Notes: generated from the sequence alone by a model not told the origin. Positions 1 to 8,523 are shown, counted from the first letter of the stretch. The stretch is 11,563 nucleotides of DNA from an uncultured Verrucomicrobia subdivision 3 bacterium (GCA_946480555.1 CAMLLE010000038.1:1-11563), one strand, 5' to 3'. Translations and numbers: made by a program.

Positions 1-1
1 C

Positions 2-340
2 TGTGTTCACGAATTCGCGCACGCGGTGCGGAACTACGGGATGAATCGCGAGGTGCGCGAGAAGTTTGACGCACAATACAAGCGGTCGATTGACAAGGGG
101 CTTTGGGTGAAAGGCTACGCAGCCGTGAATCCGGATGAATTCTTCGCCGAGCTGTCGATGTGGTATTTCGGCACGCACGGCGACATGAACATGGTGGAAC
201 CGAAACCGGAGGATGGCCCGGAAGGTTTGAAGAAATACGATCCCGAGGCATTTGCGTTGTTCGAGGAATTTTACTGCGGGCATTTGCAGGTTCAGCCAGT
301 GGAGCCGCGAGAACGGCGGCAGCGTCCTGGCGGTTCGTGA
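2..340 (+). CDS. Putative zinc metallopeptidase, lethal-factor-like (3' end only)
   Basis: The gene enters from the left edge; its start and N-terminal part are missing. The open frame begins at base 2 and reads CVHEFAHAV, an HExxH zinc motif (H at 8-10, E at 11-13, second H at 20-22). About 43 residues later comes PDEFFAE, whose first Glu after Asp (137-139) is the likely third zinc ligand. HEFxH followed by E-[FY]-[FW]-A-E is the signature I associate with the anthrax lethal factor type of gluzincin (MEROPS M34). The part after the motif matches the first domain of the lipoprotein at 3325-4926: QYKRSIDKGLW against TYRNAIEKGRW, then a P-x-E-aromatic-aromatic-A-E block, then KYDPEAF against AYDPEGY. 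The two are therefore paralogous. A GTG at 26 could be mistaken for a start but lies after the zinc motif. Whether the protein is exported cannot be seen. Substrate unknown. Confidence 0.8.
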   Translation, partial: CVHEFAHAVRNYGMNREVREKFDAQYKRSIDKGLWVKGYAAVNPDEFFAELSMWYFGTHGDMNMVEPKPEDGPEGLKKYDPEAFALFEEFYCGHLQVQPVEPRERRQRPGGS

Positions 341-350
341 GAATCAATTC

Positions 351-384
351 AACCACGGATGGACACCGATAAGCACGGTTGCTG
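351..384 (+). repeat. Left arm of a 34-bp inverted repeat
   Basis: This arm matches the reverse complement of 523-556 at 32 of 34 positions; the differences are in the last half. It has an internal 10-nt period: CACGGATGGA (354-363), CACCGATAAG (364-373), CACGGTTGCT (374-383). It begins 10 nt after the stop codon of the preceding gene. No target-site duplication is visible outside the arms, so a mobile-element origin is not shown. Confidence 0.8.
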
Positions 385-522
385 AGATCAGCTGCGCGCC
401 TGCTCACAGCTGAAACGATGTGAAAGGTGCCCTGTGGCGTGTCATGCTTTGCGCCGATGCCCACGAATTCAGTTCGCATTAGTTGCCCGATTCGCGTCAG
501 TCGCTTTCTTGAATTGCGTCTG
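385..522. other. Non-coding interior of the inverted repeat
   Basis: This 138-nt segment lies between the two inverted arms. The + frame opening at 434 runs through it and on into the glycosidase gene, but its residues look like neither a signal peptide nor a folded domain, so I treat it as non-coding. I see no convincing promoter, operator or terminator in it. Promoter elements for the downstream gene must lie here or in the right arm, but none matches a consensus well enough to call. Confidence 0.45.
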
Positions 523-556
523 CAGCATCCGTGTTTATCGGTGTCCATCCGTGGTT
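523..556 (-). repeat. Right arm of a 34-bp inverted repeat
   Basis: Reverse-complement copy of 351-384 with two mismatches. Read on the minus strand it has the same 10-nt units: CACGGATGGA, CACCGATAAA, CACGGATGCT. It ends 21 nt before the chosen ATG of the arabinofuranosidase gene, so it would lie in or next to that gene's 5' untranslated region or core promoter. Confidence 0.8.
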
Positions 557-577
557 AAAAACGCTTTGTCCAAAATC

Positions 578-3133
578 ATGAAACCGAAGATTGCCGTTCG
601 TCTGGTCCAGCATTCAATCGCGTTGAGTCTGCTTTTCAATGTGCCGTCGCTCCTTGCCGCTGACGCGATCATCGATGTCAACACGCGCCAGCCAGGTCCC
701 AAGATCAATCCGCGCATGTATGGGATCTTCCTCGAGGAGATCAATCACGGCGTCGATGGCGGACTGTATGCGGAGCTGATTCGCAATCGCGGTTTTGAGG
801 ATTCGCGGCCGCCGGAGGGTTACGTCTTCCGCGATGGGCATTGGCGCGATCATCACGGCTTCAAAGCTGGCTTCACCCGTTTCGGCTACACGACGAATGG
901 CGTGCCGTTCTGGACGCTCGTTCTGAAAGGCGCCGCCAAAGGTGCGCTGCATCTTGAGACTTCCGGCGGCATCACGCCGCAATCGGCATATTGCGTCCGG
1001 CTTGAAGCCGAAAATGCGTCCGGTCAGGTCGCAATCGCCAACGAAGGCTTCTTCGGCATCGGCATCAACGAAGGTTCCGAATACGCGCTGTCGCTCTACC
1101 TGCGTACGGACGGTTCGTTCAAAGGAAAACTCGGAGCGCGGCTGGAGGATGCTTCGGGAAATCCATGCTCGGACGAAGTTGAACTCCAGTCTGCAGACGG
1201 TGACTGGAAGAAGGTTGCCGCCACGTTGAAGGCGACGAAGACCGAACCGAAAGCGCGCTTCGTGCTCACCATGAAGGCGCCCGGCAAAGTGTGGCTCGAT
1301 TTCGTTTCGCTCTTTCCAAAGCAAACTTGGAAGGATCGTCCAAACGGGATGCGCGCCGATCTCGCGCAGCTGATCGCAGACCTGAAACCCGGTTTTGTGC
1401 GCTTCCCCGGCGGCTGCGTGGTGGAAGCTGGGACGGTCGAAACCGCCTACGACTGGAAACTTACGCTCGGTCCGCTTGAGCGGCGCGAGGAACGCTGGGG
1501 GCCGTGGAATTACCGGCGCACGCAAGGCATGGGGCTTTACGAGTATTTCCAGTTCATCGAAGACCTCGGCGCGGAGCCGCTGTGGGTCGGGTTCGCCGGC
1601 CAGACCTGCATCTTCCGCGAGCGCGAGCACGTGCCGATGTTAGAGATGGAACCGGTGCTCGACAGCTTCCTGGACGTGATCGAATACGCCAACGGCGCGG
1701 CAAATTCGCCTTGGGGCAAACATCGGGCGCAAGCCGGGCACGCGTCGCCGTTTAATCTGAAGCTGGTGGAGATCGGAAACGAAAATCAGGGACGTGAGTT
1801 TGGCGAGCGCTATCGTTTCATCCATGCCGCGCTCAAGGAACGTCACCCGGATTTGAAGTATTTCGCCGATCTTTCCTGGACGAGCCGGGAATCGCTCGGC
1901 GGGGCGCAGTTCGATTTCGAAGACCAGCATTACTACAACTCGCCCTCGTGGTTCGCGTCGCGATTCAAGGAATACGACAAACGCGACCGGTCGCTGCCGC
2001 CGCTGTATCTGGGCGAGGTTGCCGTGACTTCCAATGACGCCGGACCGGATCGCGGGAATCTCCGCGCCGCGCTGGCGGAAGGCATTTTCCTGATGGGCTG
2101 CGAGCGCAACGCCGACGTCGTGCAGATGGTTTCCTACGCCCCGCTGCTTGGACATGTGGAAGGCCGTACCGAACTGACCGACGCGCCGCCTCCGTGGCAC
2201 GCGATGATTTATTTCGACGGCACCCGCGCCTTTGGCACCGCGTCGTACCACCTTTGGAAGGCGTTCGCTGAGAATGTTCCGACAGTTTCACTTCCGACCG
2301 AGGTCACCATTCCAGTACACGACGAGTTCAAAATCGCCGGACAGATTGGCGTTGGCACCTGGAACACGAGCGCGGAGTTCAAGGACGTCCGCGTCGAGCG
2401 CGAAGGACAGGTTCTTTACGAATCGGATTTCAGCAAAAGCACTGCAGGCTGGGCCAGCGACCAGCGCCGGGGAGGCGATTGGACGGTGGACGACGGTGCG
2501 TTCCGCCAGCCGCAGCCGGGGCGCAGTTCGCGGTATTTCGGCTCGAACGATTGGGATAATTACACTCTCACGCTCAGGGCGCGCAAACTCGCCGGTGGCG
2601 AAGGATTCCTGATCATGTTCGGACGCCAGCGCGGTGAAACGTATTGGTGGAATCTCGGCGGCTGGGGCAACTCGCAGCATGCGGTGGAACGGAGCGCCGG
2701 TGGCGCGCAAATTCCGGTCGGCGCTGGCGTGCGCGGGCAGATCGAAACCGGGCGCTGGTACGACGTGAAAGTCGAAGTGCGCGGGCGGCAGGTGCGGTGC
2801 CATCTCGACGGCAGCTTGATCCATGATGTGACTGCCGAACCGGTGTCGCCAGTCTTTGCGGTCGCGGGACGAGACGAGGCAAAGCGAGAACTGGTGTTGA
2901 AACTAATCAACTACGGCGACCGCGCTTTCAGCAGCCGGGTGAATCTGGGAGAGGCTCGAGTTGCTCCCGAAGCGGAGACGATCACGCTCACGTCGGGTTC
3001 CATCACCGACAACAACTCGCTCGACCAGCCGCAGTTCGTTGTTCCCCAACGCGGCAAATCACTGGCCGACTCCAGCTTCAACTGTGAACTGCCCGCGCAT
3101 TCGCTGACGGTTTTAAGGTTGAAAGAACAATGA
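578..3133 (+). CDS. Exported GH51-type alpha-L-arabinofuranosidase with extra concanavalin-like domain
   Basis: Predicted to release terminal alpha-L-arabinofuranose from arabinoxylan, arabinan or arabinogalactan outside the cytoplasm, by a retaining mechanism. The 851-residue protein starts with a signal peptide (MKPKIAVRL, hydrophobic core, cut near LLAA at 25-28). The N-terminal GH51 block GIFLEEINHGVDGGLYAELI follows. A carbohydrate-binding-like beta-sandwich covers about 90-250. The (beta/alpha)8 barrel carries FVRFPGG at 273-279, the acid/base Glu402 in EIGNENQG, and the nucleophile Glu480 in YLGEVA. About 576-757 is an added ConA/LamG-like module (IGVGTWNTSAEFKDV, then LYESDFS). The usual C-terminal sandwich resumes at RDEAKRELVLKLINYG. 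The frame stays open back to 434, but those 48 codons read through a repeat, and only the ATG at 578 gives a normal signal peptide. No Shine-Dalgarno is visible. The family call is strong; the exact polysaccharide is unknown. Confidence 0.93.
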   Translation: MKPKIAVRLVQHSIALSLLFNVPSLLAADAIIDVNTRQPGPKINPRMYGIFLEEINHGVDGGLYAELIRNRGFEDSRPPEGYVFRDGHWRDHHGFKAGFTRFGYTTNGVPFWTLVLKGAAKGALHLETSGGITPQSAYCVRLEAENASGQVAIANEGFFGIGINEGSEYALSLYLRTDGSFKGKLGARLEDASGNPCSDEVELQSADGDWKKVAATLKATKTEPKARFVLTMKAPGKVWLDFVSLFPKQTWKDRPNGMRADLAQLIADLKPGFVRFPGGCVVEAGTVETAYDWKLTLGPLERREERWGPWNYRRTQGMGLYEYFQFIEDLGAEPLWVGFAGQTCIFREREHVPMLEMEPVLDSFLDVIEYANGAANSPWGKHRAQAGHASPFNLKLVEIGNENQGREFGERYRFIHAALKERHPDLKYFADLSWTSRESLGGAQFDFEDQHYYNSPSWFASRFKEYDKRDRSLPPLYLGEVAVTSNDAGPDRGNLRAALAEGIFLMGCERNADVVQMVSYAPLLGHVEGRTELTDAPPPWHAMIYFDGTRAFGTASYHLWKAFAENVPTVSLPTEVTIPVHDEFKIAGQIGVGTWNTSAEFKDVRVEREGQVLYESDFSKSTAGWASDQRRGGDWTVDDGAFRQPQPGRSSRYFGSNDWDNYTLTLRARKLAGGEGFLIMFGRQRGETYWWNLGGWGNSQHAVERSAGGAQIPVGAGVRGQIETGRWYDVKVEVRGRQVRCHLDGSLIHDVTAEPVSPVFAVAGRDEAKRELVLKLINYGDRAFSSRVNLGEARVAPEAETITLTSGSITDNNSLDQPQFVVPQRGKSLADSSFNCELPAHSLTVLRLKEQ

Positions 3134-3205
3134 CATGGCGGCGGTGAGCTTGATTGAAATCGGCGAAGCTTGAGAGCCCTGACCTTCTCTTGCTTGGCGT
3201 TTAGA

Positions 3206-3242
3206 TTTGAGACTTCTTACGTCGTCTCCTGCGGGAGCTGGC
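3206..3242 (+). repeat. Dispersed intergenic repeat, copy A
   Basis: Contains GAGACTTCTTACGTC followed by GTCTCCT, then CGGGAGCTGGC. The same blocks occur inverted at 6745-6784 (with CGGGAACTGGC) and, for the GAGAC...GTCTCCT core, directly at 6800-6826. GAGAC and GTCTC inside the unit are complementary, so a single copy can fold on itself around a 10-nt loop. This copy has no inverted partner nearby. The rest of the 3134-3324 gap shows nothing I can call. Confidence 0.7.
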
Positions 3243-3324
3243 GATGATGATGCGCGATAGTTATGGGTGCATTCCGAGCATGGGCACGTGGATTTTTCGC
3301 GGTTCAATGGCAGCGTTGATTCCC

Positions 3325-4926
3325 ATGAACCGCCAGCTTGCCGTCGTTCTCGTTGCCGCGATTGCGGCGTTTTCCAGTATCGGTTGCCGCTCCTCCAAGT
3401 CCTTCGTTGCTGCTTCGCTTCCGGACATTCCTGTTACCATCCCGCCCGAATCTTTCTTCCAGATTGTTCGCGAATCGGATCGCGAAGCCGCCCGGCAGTT
3501 TTACGGGAAGCATCTTTCCGTCCTGGGCATTTCCGTTGCCGCTCACGCCGGCGTCGCAGACGCCGCGCTGCAACGAACGCACTGGCTTGTCACCCACATG
3601 CTGGCCGGGCGGCCGGACATCGCGCAGGCCATGGCGAGCAATGGCATGTATCTCATCATCATCGGTAAGGACCAGGTCTATACCGACATGCCGGAATATC
3701 GGAACAGCCCCAACCCGGAATATCAGAACGAACGCGTCCGCGGCACGGGCGGCAAGCCTACGAGCTTCGGAGAGGAGAACCTGCTTTGCCTGCCGCTGGA
3801 TCGTTACGACGACGAAAGCATCGGCCTGCATGAGTTTTGTCACACGATTGATGGCACATTGCGTTCGATCGATCCCACGTGGAACCAGCGGCGCAACGCC
3901 ACGTATCGGAACGCGATCGAGAAAGGTCGTTGGAAAGATGTCTATGCCGGTTCAAACCCGGGCGAGTATTGGGCCGAAATCTGCCAGGCGTACTTCGACT
4001 GCAATCGCGTGAACAACTGGAATCACAATCATATCGGCACGCGCGAACAACTGCAGGCTTACGATCCGGAGGGATACGAACTGGTGCGAACGGTGTTCCA
4101 TCTGAACGCCAGCAACGACTGGCGCTATACCTTCCTCAGAAAGCAGCCGAGTGTAATTTCGCCGCCGGCAAGGTTCGGCATCGATCCGTTCTACACCAAG
4201 TTCACCTGGGCGCGGGAGTTTCCGGTCATTGGCCGCGGTGCCAGCGACGAGGCGCTGCTTCGCGCCAACGACACGATCCGAAAGGTGTTTGCCTATCGCC
4301 ACGACGTGTTGAAGGCGTTGATCGCGGCCGACCTGAAGCTTGTGGTTCTGGGGAAAGACGAACGGCTTTCGGATTTGCCGGAGTTTTCACGGCTGAGGTC
4401 AATGTTGCGAATCAACGGCGGCGCGCAGGAACTCGATTACGTGCCCGAGGTCCGCCTGCTCGTCGTGCCGGAGGAAAATATTTTGAGATCGGCGGAGGGT
4501 GGGGCGGATTGCGAAGTGATCAGGCAGATGGCGCGCGCTGTTTATTTCCACACCTGCCTGCGTCCGGTCGATCCGAACTGGAACAATCGCGGTCGCAACG
4601 TGCAGCAGTATGAGTTGCGCGTGAAGCGGCTCGATGAACGGCTCGACGCACGGCTGAAGGAACTTCACGCCGCGGCTCGCGCGAAGGGAGTTTTGAAAGG
4701 AACGGCGGCAGCGGAAGATCCCGTCGAATATTGGAGCCGCGGCTGGCTCGCGTATTTCGATGCAGCAGGCGGTGGGCACGTGAATACCCGCGAGGCTTTG
4801 CAGACACACGATCCTGAACTCCACGCGCTGATGCATGAAACGATGGCTTACGAAGGAAGGCAGGATTGGCGTCTTGCTCGCCGGAAAGCTGCCGGGCAAA
4901 TTTCCGCCACGCCAGCCACCCCGTGA
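3325..4926 (+). CDS. Lipoprotein with tandem lethal-factor-like peptidase domains, the second lacking the zinc motif
   Basis: Likely a membrane-anchored zinc endopeptidase of 533 residues. The start MNRQLAVVLVAAIAAFSSIGC gives a short lipoprotein signal with lipobox SIGC (Cys21). In-frame ATGs at 3244 and 3307 would put extra residues before it. Domain 1 (about 59-266) has LHEFCHTID with His169, Glu170 and His173, and NPGEYWAE with Glu214 as third ligand. The 45-residue spacing is close to anthrax lethal factor (His686 to Glu735). Domain 2 (about 289-515) repeats the plan: GKDERLSDLPEF against GKDQVYTDMPEY, VDPNWN against IDPTWN, VEYWSRGWLAYFD against GEYWAEICQAYFD, HDPELHAL against YDPEGYEL, and a closing DWR in both. 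At the HExxH site domain 2 reads RQMARAV, so it should not bind zinc, though Glu468 remains. Paralogous to the gene at the left edge. The next gene starts 57 nt downstream and may be co-transcribed. Substrate unknown. Confidence 0.82.
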   Translation: MNRQLAVVLVAAIAAFSSIGCRSSKSFVAASLPDIPVTIPPESFFQIVRESDREAARQFYGKHLSVLGISVAAHAGVADAALQRTHWLVTHMLAGRPDIAQAMASNGMYLIIIGKDQVYTDMPEYRNSPNPEYQNERVRGTGGKPTSFGEENLLCLPLDRYDDESIGLHEFCHTIDGTLRSIDPTWNQRRNATYRNAIEKGRWKDVYAGSNPGEYWAEICQAYFDCNRVNNWNHNHIGTREQLQAYDPEGYELVRTVFHLNASNDWRYTFLRKQPSVISPPARFGIDPFYTKFTWAREFPVIGRGASDEALLRANDTIRKVFAYRHDVLKALIAADLKLVVLGKDERLSDLPEFSRLRSMLRINGGAQELDYVPEVRLLVVPEENILRSAEGGADCEVIRQMARAVYFHTCLRPVDPNWNNRGRNVQQYELRVKRLDERLDARLKELHAAARAKGVLKGTAAAEDPVEYWSRGWLAYFDAAGGGHVNTREALQTHDPELHALMHETMAYEGRQDWRLARRKAAGQISATPATP

Positions 4927-4983
4927 ATTTCAGAAACCAATCAAACTTGCCGTTGCGCATTACGACGTGCTCTGCTCTTGAAA

Positions 4984-6744
4984 ATGACCGGAATGAAAAC
5001 TGAAACTTTGCGAAACGTCCTGGCCGCAACCGTGTTCCTGTTCTCGCTGGCGCTGGGGTTCAGTGCTGAGGAAGACCGCCTGAACAGCTTCTTCAAACAT
5101 TACCTGGATCAGCGGTTTAAAATGCAGCCGACGGATGCCACGCGCCTGGGCGATCATCGCTTCGATCATCTGCTCGAAGACCTTTCGCCCGAAGCCCGCC
5201 AGGGATGGCTTGAGTTTGCAGAGAGAACTCTGACCGAGCTGCCGAAGGCCGTGGATTACCAGAAGCTCACGCGCGACGGGCAGATCGATTTTGAAATGTT
5301 CCAGACCGACTTGCGCGCGCAAATCTGGAATCTGGAAAACCGCAAACCCTTTGAAGAAGACCCGCGCACCTACGGCGGCTACATCAACGAAAGCGTCTAC
5401 CTGTTGTTGGTGCAGTCCACGTTGCCGAAGGAGACCAATGTGGCGAACAGCATCGCGCGCATTGCCGAAATTCCGCGCATTGTCCGCGAAGCCAAACGCA
5501 CGCTGACGCGTCCGCCAAAGTCAGTTCTCGAAACTGCCATCCGCCAGAACCGCGGCGCGATCGGTTTTTACGAGAAGGAGATTTTCGAACTGGCCGGGGA
5601 CACAGGGCAGCGCGAAAAGTTGAAGGCGGTGGCGCAAACCGCTGTGGCAAGCCTGAAGGATTTTCAGGCTTTCCTCGAAGGCGAATTGATGCAGCGCGCC
5701 ACCGGCCAATGGCGCATTGGCCGGGCGAAGTTCAACCGCAAGTTCGAGCTGGAGGTGGACGCGGGCGTGACGGCGGAGCAAACGCTGGCGGATGCAGAGG
5801 CGGAGTTCGACCGCGTGCGGCGCGATCTCTACGTCGTTTCGCGCCAGCTTTGGAGCCGTTACTTCCCGAAAGCGCCGCTGCCGCCGGACGACGCGGATGG
5901 CCGTCACGCGACGATCACCAAGGTGATTGGCGCGGTCGGTCAGGAACATGGCAAACCGGAGAATCTGCTCCGCGACGCGCAGGCGACCGTGGCCGACATC
6001 AAAAAGTTCATCGCCGATCGCGACATCCTGAAACTCCCGGAGCCGGACCGTTGCCAGATCATTGAGATGCCGGAATTCCGCCGCGGCAATTCGCTCGCAT
6101 ATCTCGAAAACGCGCCGCCGCTCGATCCCAACTCCGACAGCTTTTACGCCATCAGCCCGCCGCCGTCCGACTGGGGCCCAGAACGAGTGAAAAGTTTCCT
6201 GGAGGAATACAATCAGCACATGCTGCAGGTGCTGACGATTCACGAGGCGTATCCCGGCCATTACGTGCAGCTGGAATACGCGAACCGCGCCGACTCGCTG
6301 ATCCGCCGCGTGTTGATGTCCGGCGTGATGGTCGAAGGCTGGGCGGTTTACACCGAGCAGATGATGCTCGACCAGGGTTATGGCGACGGCGATCTGCGGC
6401 TGCGGCTGAATCAGCTGAAGTTCTATTTGCGTGCCGTGGTGAATGCGATTCTCGACCAGAAGATGCATTGCGAAAACATGAGCGACGACGAAGCGCTGGA
6501 TCTGCTGGTGAAGGGCGCGTTTCAATCCGAAGGCGAAGCGCGGCTGAAGATCATCCGCTCGAAGCAAAGTTCCGTTCAGCTAAGCACGTATTTCGTCGGA
6601 CGAATGGCGCATTACCGTTTGCGGACCGAAACGCAACGGCGGCTTGGCGAGAAGTTCAGCCTCGGACGCTTCCACGAAGCTGTCATGTCCAATGGCTCTG
6701 TGTCGGTGAAATATCTGCCGGAACTGGTCGCGAAGAAGCTATGA
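4984..6744 (+). CDS. Exported DUF885-family putative metallopeptidase
   Basis: The protein has about 586 residues, normal for DUF885. A signal peptide is visible (TLRNVLAATVFLFSLALG, cut before AEED), so it should act in the periplasm or outside. The first helical part holds the DUF885 opening FFKHYLDQRFKMQPTDATRLG, shared as a pattern across the family. The hallmark HEAYPGHYVQLEYANR begins at His420. Glu451 lies in VEGWAVYTEQMM, the second conserved block. Together they resemble a zinc site, with HE, a following PGH and a downstream Glu. Most members I recall read HExxPGHH; here the last position is Tyr. The C-terminal GAFQSEGEARLK and SSVQLSTYFVG blocks are also typical. ATG at 4984 or 4993 both fit, and the latter gives the more usual signal peptide start (MKTETLRN). 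A TTG at 4978 is less likely. It follows the lipoprotein peptidase closely. Biochemical activity is not established for most of this family. Confidence 0.85.
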   Translation: MTGMKTETLRNVLAATVFLFSLALGFSAEEDRLNSFFKHYLDQRFKMQPTDATRLGDHRFDHLLEDLSPEARQGWLEFAERTLTELPKAVDYQKLTRDGQIDFEMFQTDLRAQIWNLENRKPFEEDPRTYGGYINESVYLLLVQSTLPKETNVANSIARIAEIPRIVREAKRTLTRPPKSVLETAIRQNRGAIGFYEKEIFELAGDTGQREKLKAVAQTAVASLKDFQAFLEGELMQRATGQWRIGRAKFNRKFELEVDAGVTAEQTLADAEAEFDRVRRDLYVVSRQLWSRYFPKAPLPPDDADGRHATITKVIGAVGQEHGKPENLLRDAQATVADIKKFIADRDILKLPEPDRCQIIEMPEFRRGNSLAYLENAPPLDPNSDSFYAISPPPSDWGPERVKSFLEEYNQHMLQVLTIHEAYPGHYVQLEYANRADSLIRRVLMSGVMVEGWAVYTEQMMLDQGYGDGDLRLRLNQLKFYLRAVVNAILDQKMHCENMSDDEALDLLVKGAFQSEGEARLKIIRSKQSSVQLSTYFVGRMAHYRLRTETQRRLGEKFSLGRFHEAVMSNGSVSVKYLPELVAKKL

Positions 6745-6784
6745 GCCAGTTCCCGTGTAGGAGACGACGTAAGGAGTCTCCAAA
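6745..6784 (-). repeat. Dispersed intergenic repeat, copy B (left arm of a 24-bp inverted repeat)
   Basis: Begins directly after the stop codon of the DUF885 gene. On the minus strand it carries GGAGACTCCTTACGTC, GTCTCCTAC and CGGGAACTGGC, matching copy A over its full length apart from small indels. Bases 6757-6780 pair with 6803-6826 at 23 of 24 positions across a 22-nt loop, giving a very stable predicted hairpin. No T-run follows the stem directly, so it is not a textbook intrinsic terminator, although it could still block transcription or protect the 3' end of the mRNA. Confidence 0.8.
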
Positions 6785-6799
6785 ATTTGTGACTGCAAG

Positions 6800-6826
6800 T
6801 TTGAGACTCCTCACGTCGTCTCCTAC
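6800..6826 (+). repeat. Dispersed intergenic repeat, copy C (right arm of a 24-bp inverted repeat)
   Basis: Reads TTTGAGACTCCTCACGTC then GTCTCCTAC, the same orientation as copy A. It is the partner of copy B. The C at 6812 replaces the T of copies A and B, giving the single mismatch in the stem. The CGGGAACTGGC extension of copies A and B is not present here. The element ends 38 nt before the transporter ATG. Confidence 0.8.
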
Positions 6827-6864
6827 CGTGCTCCTCGTTTCCCGCTTTCCGCTTTTCTCACGTC

Positions 6865-8355
<1,491 letters not shown>

Positions 8356-8381
8356 GCTTTCCCTTGCGCAAAGGTAATCAC

Positions 8382-8400
8382 CGGTAGGGCGAACCTGCCG
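8382..8400 (+). repeat. Predicted hairpin 1 downstream of the transporter gene
   Basis: CGGTAGG and CCTGCCG pair (seven base pairs, one of them T-G) around the loop GCGAA, 26 nt after the transporter stop codon. No T-run follows, so I do not call it a terminator. Confidence 0.45.
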
Positions 8401-8415
8401 TCCGCCCCATATTCC

Positions 8416-8443
8416 GACAGAACAAGCGGAGCGCTGTTCTGTC
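8416..8443 (+). repeat. Predicted hairpin 2, long near-perfect stem
   Basis: GACAGAAC (8416-8423) pairs with GTTCTGTC (8436-8443). Inside it, after one unpaired A, AGCG pairs with CGCT across the loop GAG. That gives 12 pairs with a single bulge, the strongest stem of the series. No T-run follows. It has the look of a dispersed palindromic (REP-like) unit, but no second copy lies in this window. Confidence 0.6.
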
Positions 8444-8490
8444 CACACGCTTGAGAACTGCAAAGGCGGTCGACCAAATCCCGGTCGTCT

Positions 8491-8515
8491 CATTCCTCGC
8501 TGACCGCGAGGAATG
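8491..8515 (+). repeat. Predicted hairpin 3
   Basis: CATTCCTCGC (8491-8500) and GCGAGGAATG (8506-8515) form a perfect 10-bp stem around the loop TGACC. Purine-rich sequence rather than a T-run follows. Confidence 0.6.
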
Positions 8516-8523
8516 GGAGTTTG

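Noticed and set aside
351..556. Inverted-repeat element considered as a CRISPR array or insertion sequence
   Set aside because: There are only two arms, in opposite orientation, without regular spacers. The interior holds no transposase and no target-site duplication flanks it.
614..1630. Minus-strand open frame of 338 codons opposite the GH51 gene
   Set aside because: Antisense shadow of the signal peptide and GH51 barrel; no recognisable motif and skewed composition.
3166..3196. Imperfect inverted repeat (AAGCTTGAGAG against TTCTCTTGCTT) after the GH51 stop, considered as a terminator
   Set aside because: Only about 8 of 11 positions pair and no clear T-run follows; too weak to call.
5521..6567. 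Long minus-strand open frame (348 codons) opposite the DUF885 gene
   Set aside because: It lies wholly antisense to a gene with clear family motifs, and its Arg/His/Leu-rich composition is typical of the antisense of GC-rich coding sequence. No domain is recognisable.
6757..6826. The 24-bp hairpin considered as an intrinsic terminator
   Set aside because: The stem is strong, but no T-run follows it, and related copies occur elsewhere as a single arm. A dispersed repeat explains it better.
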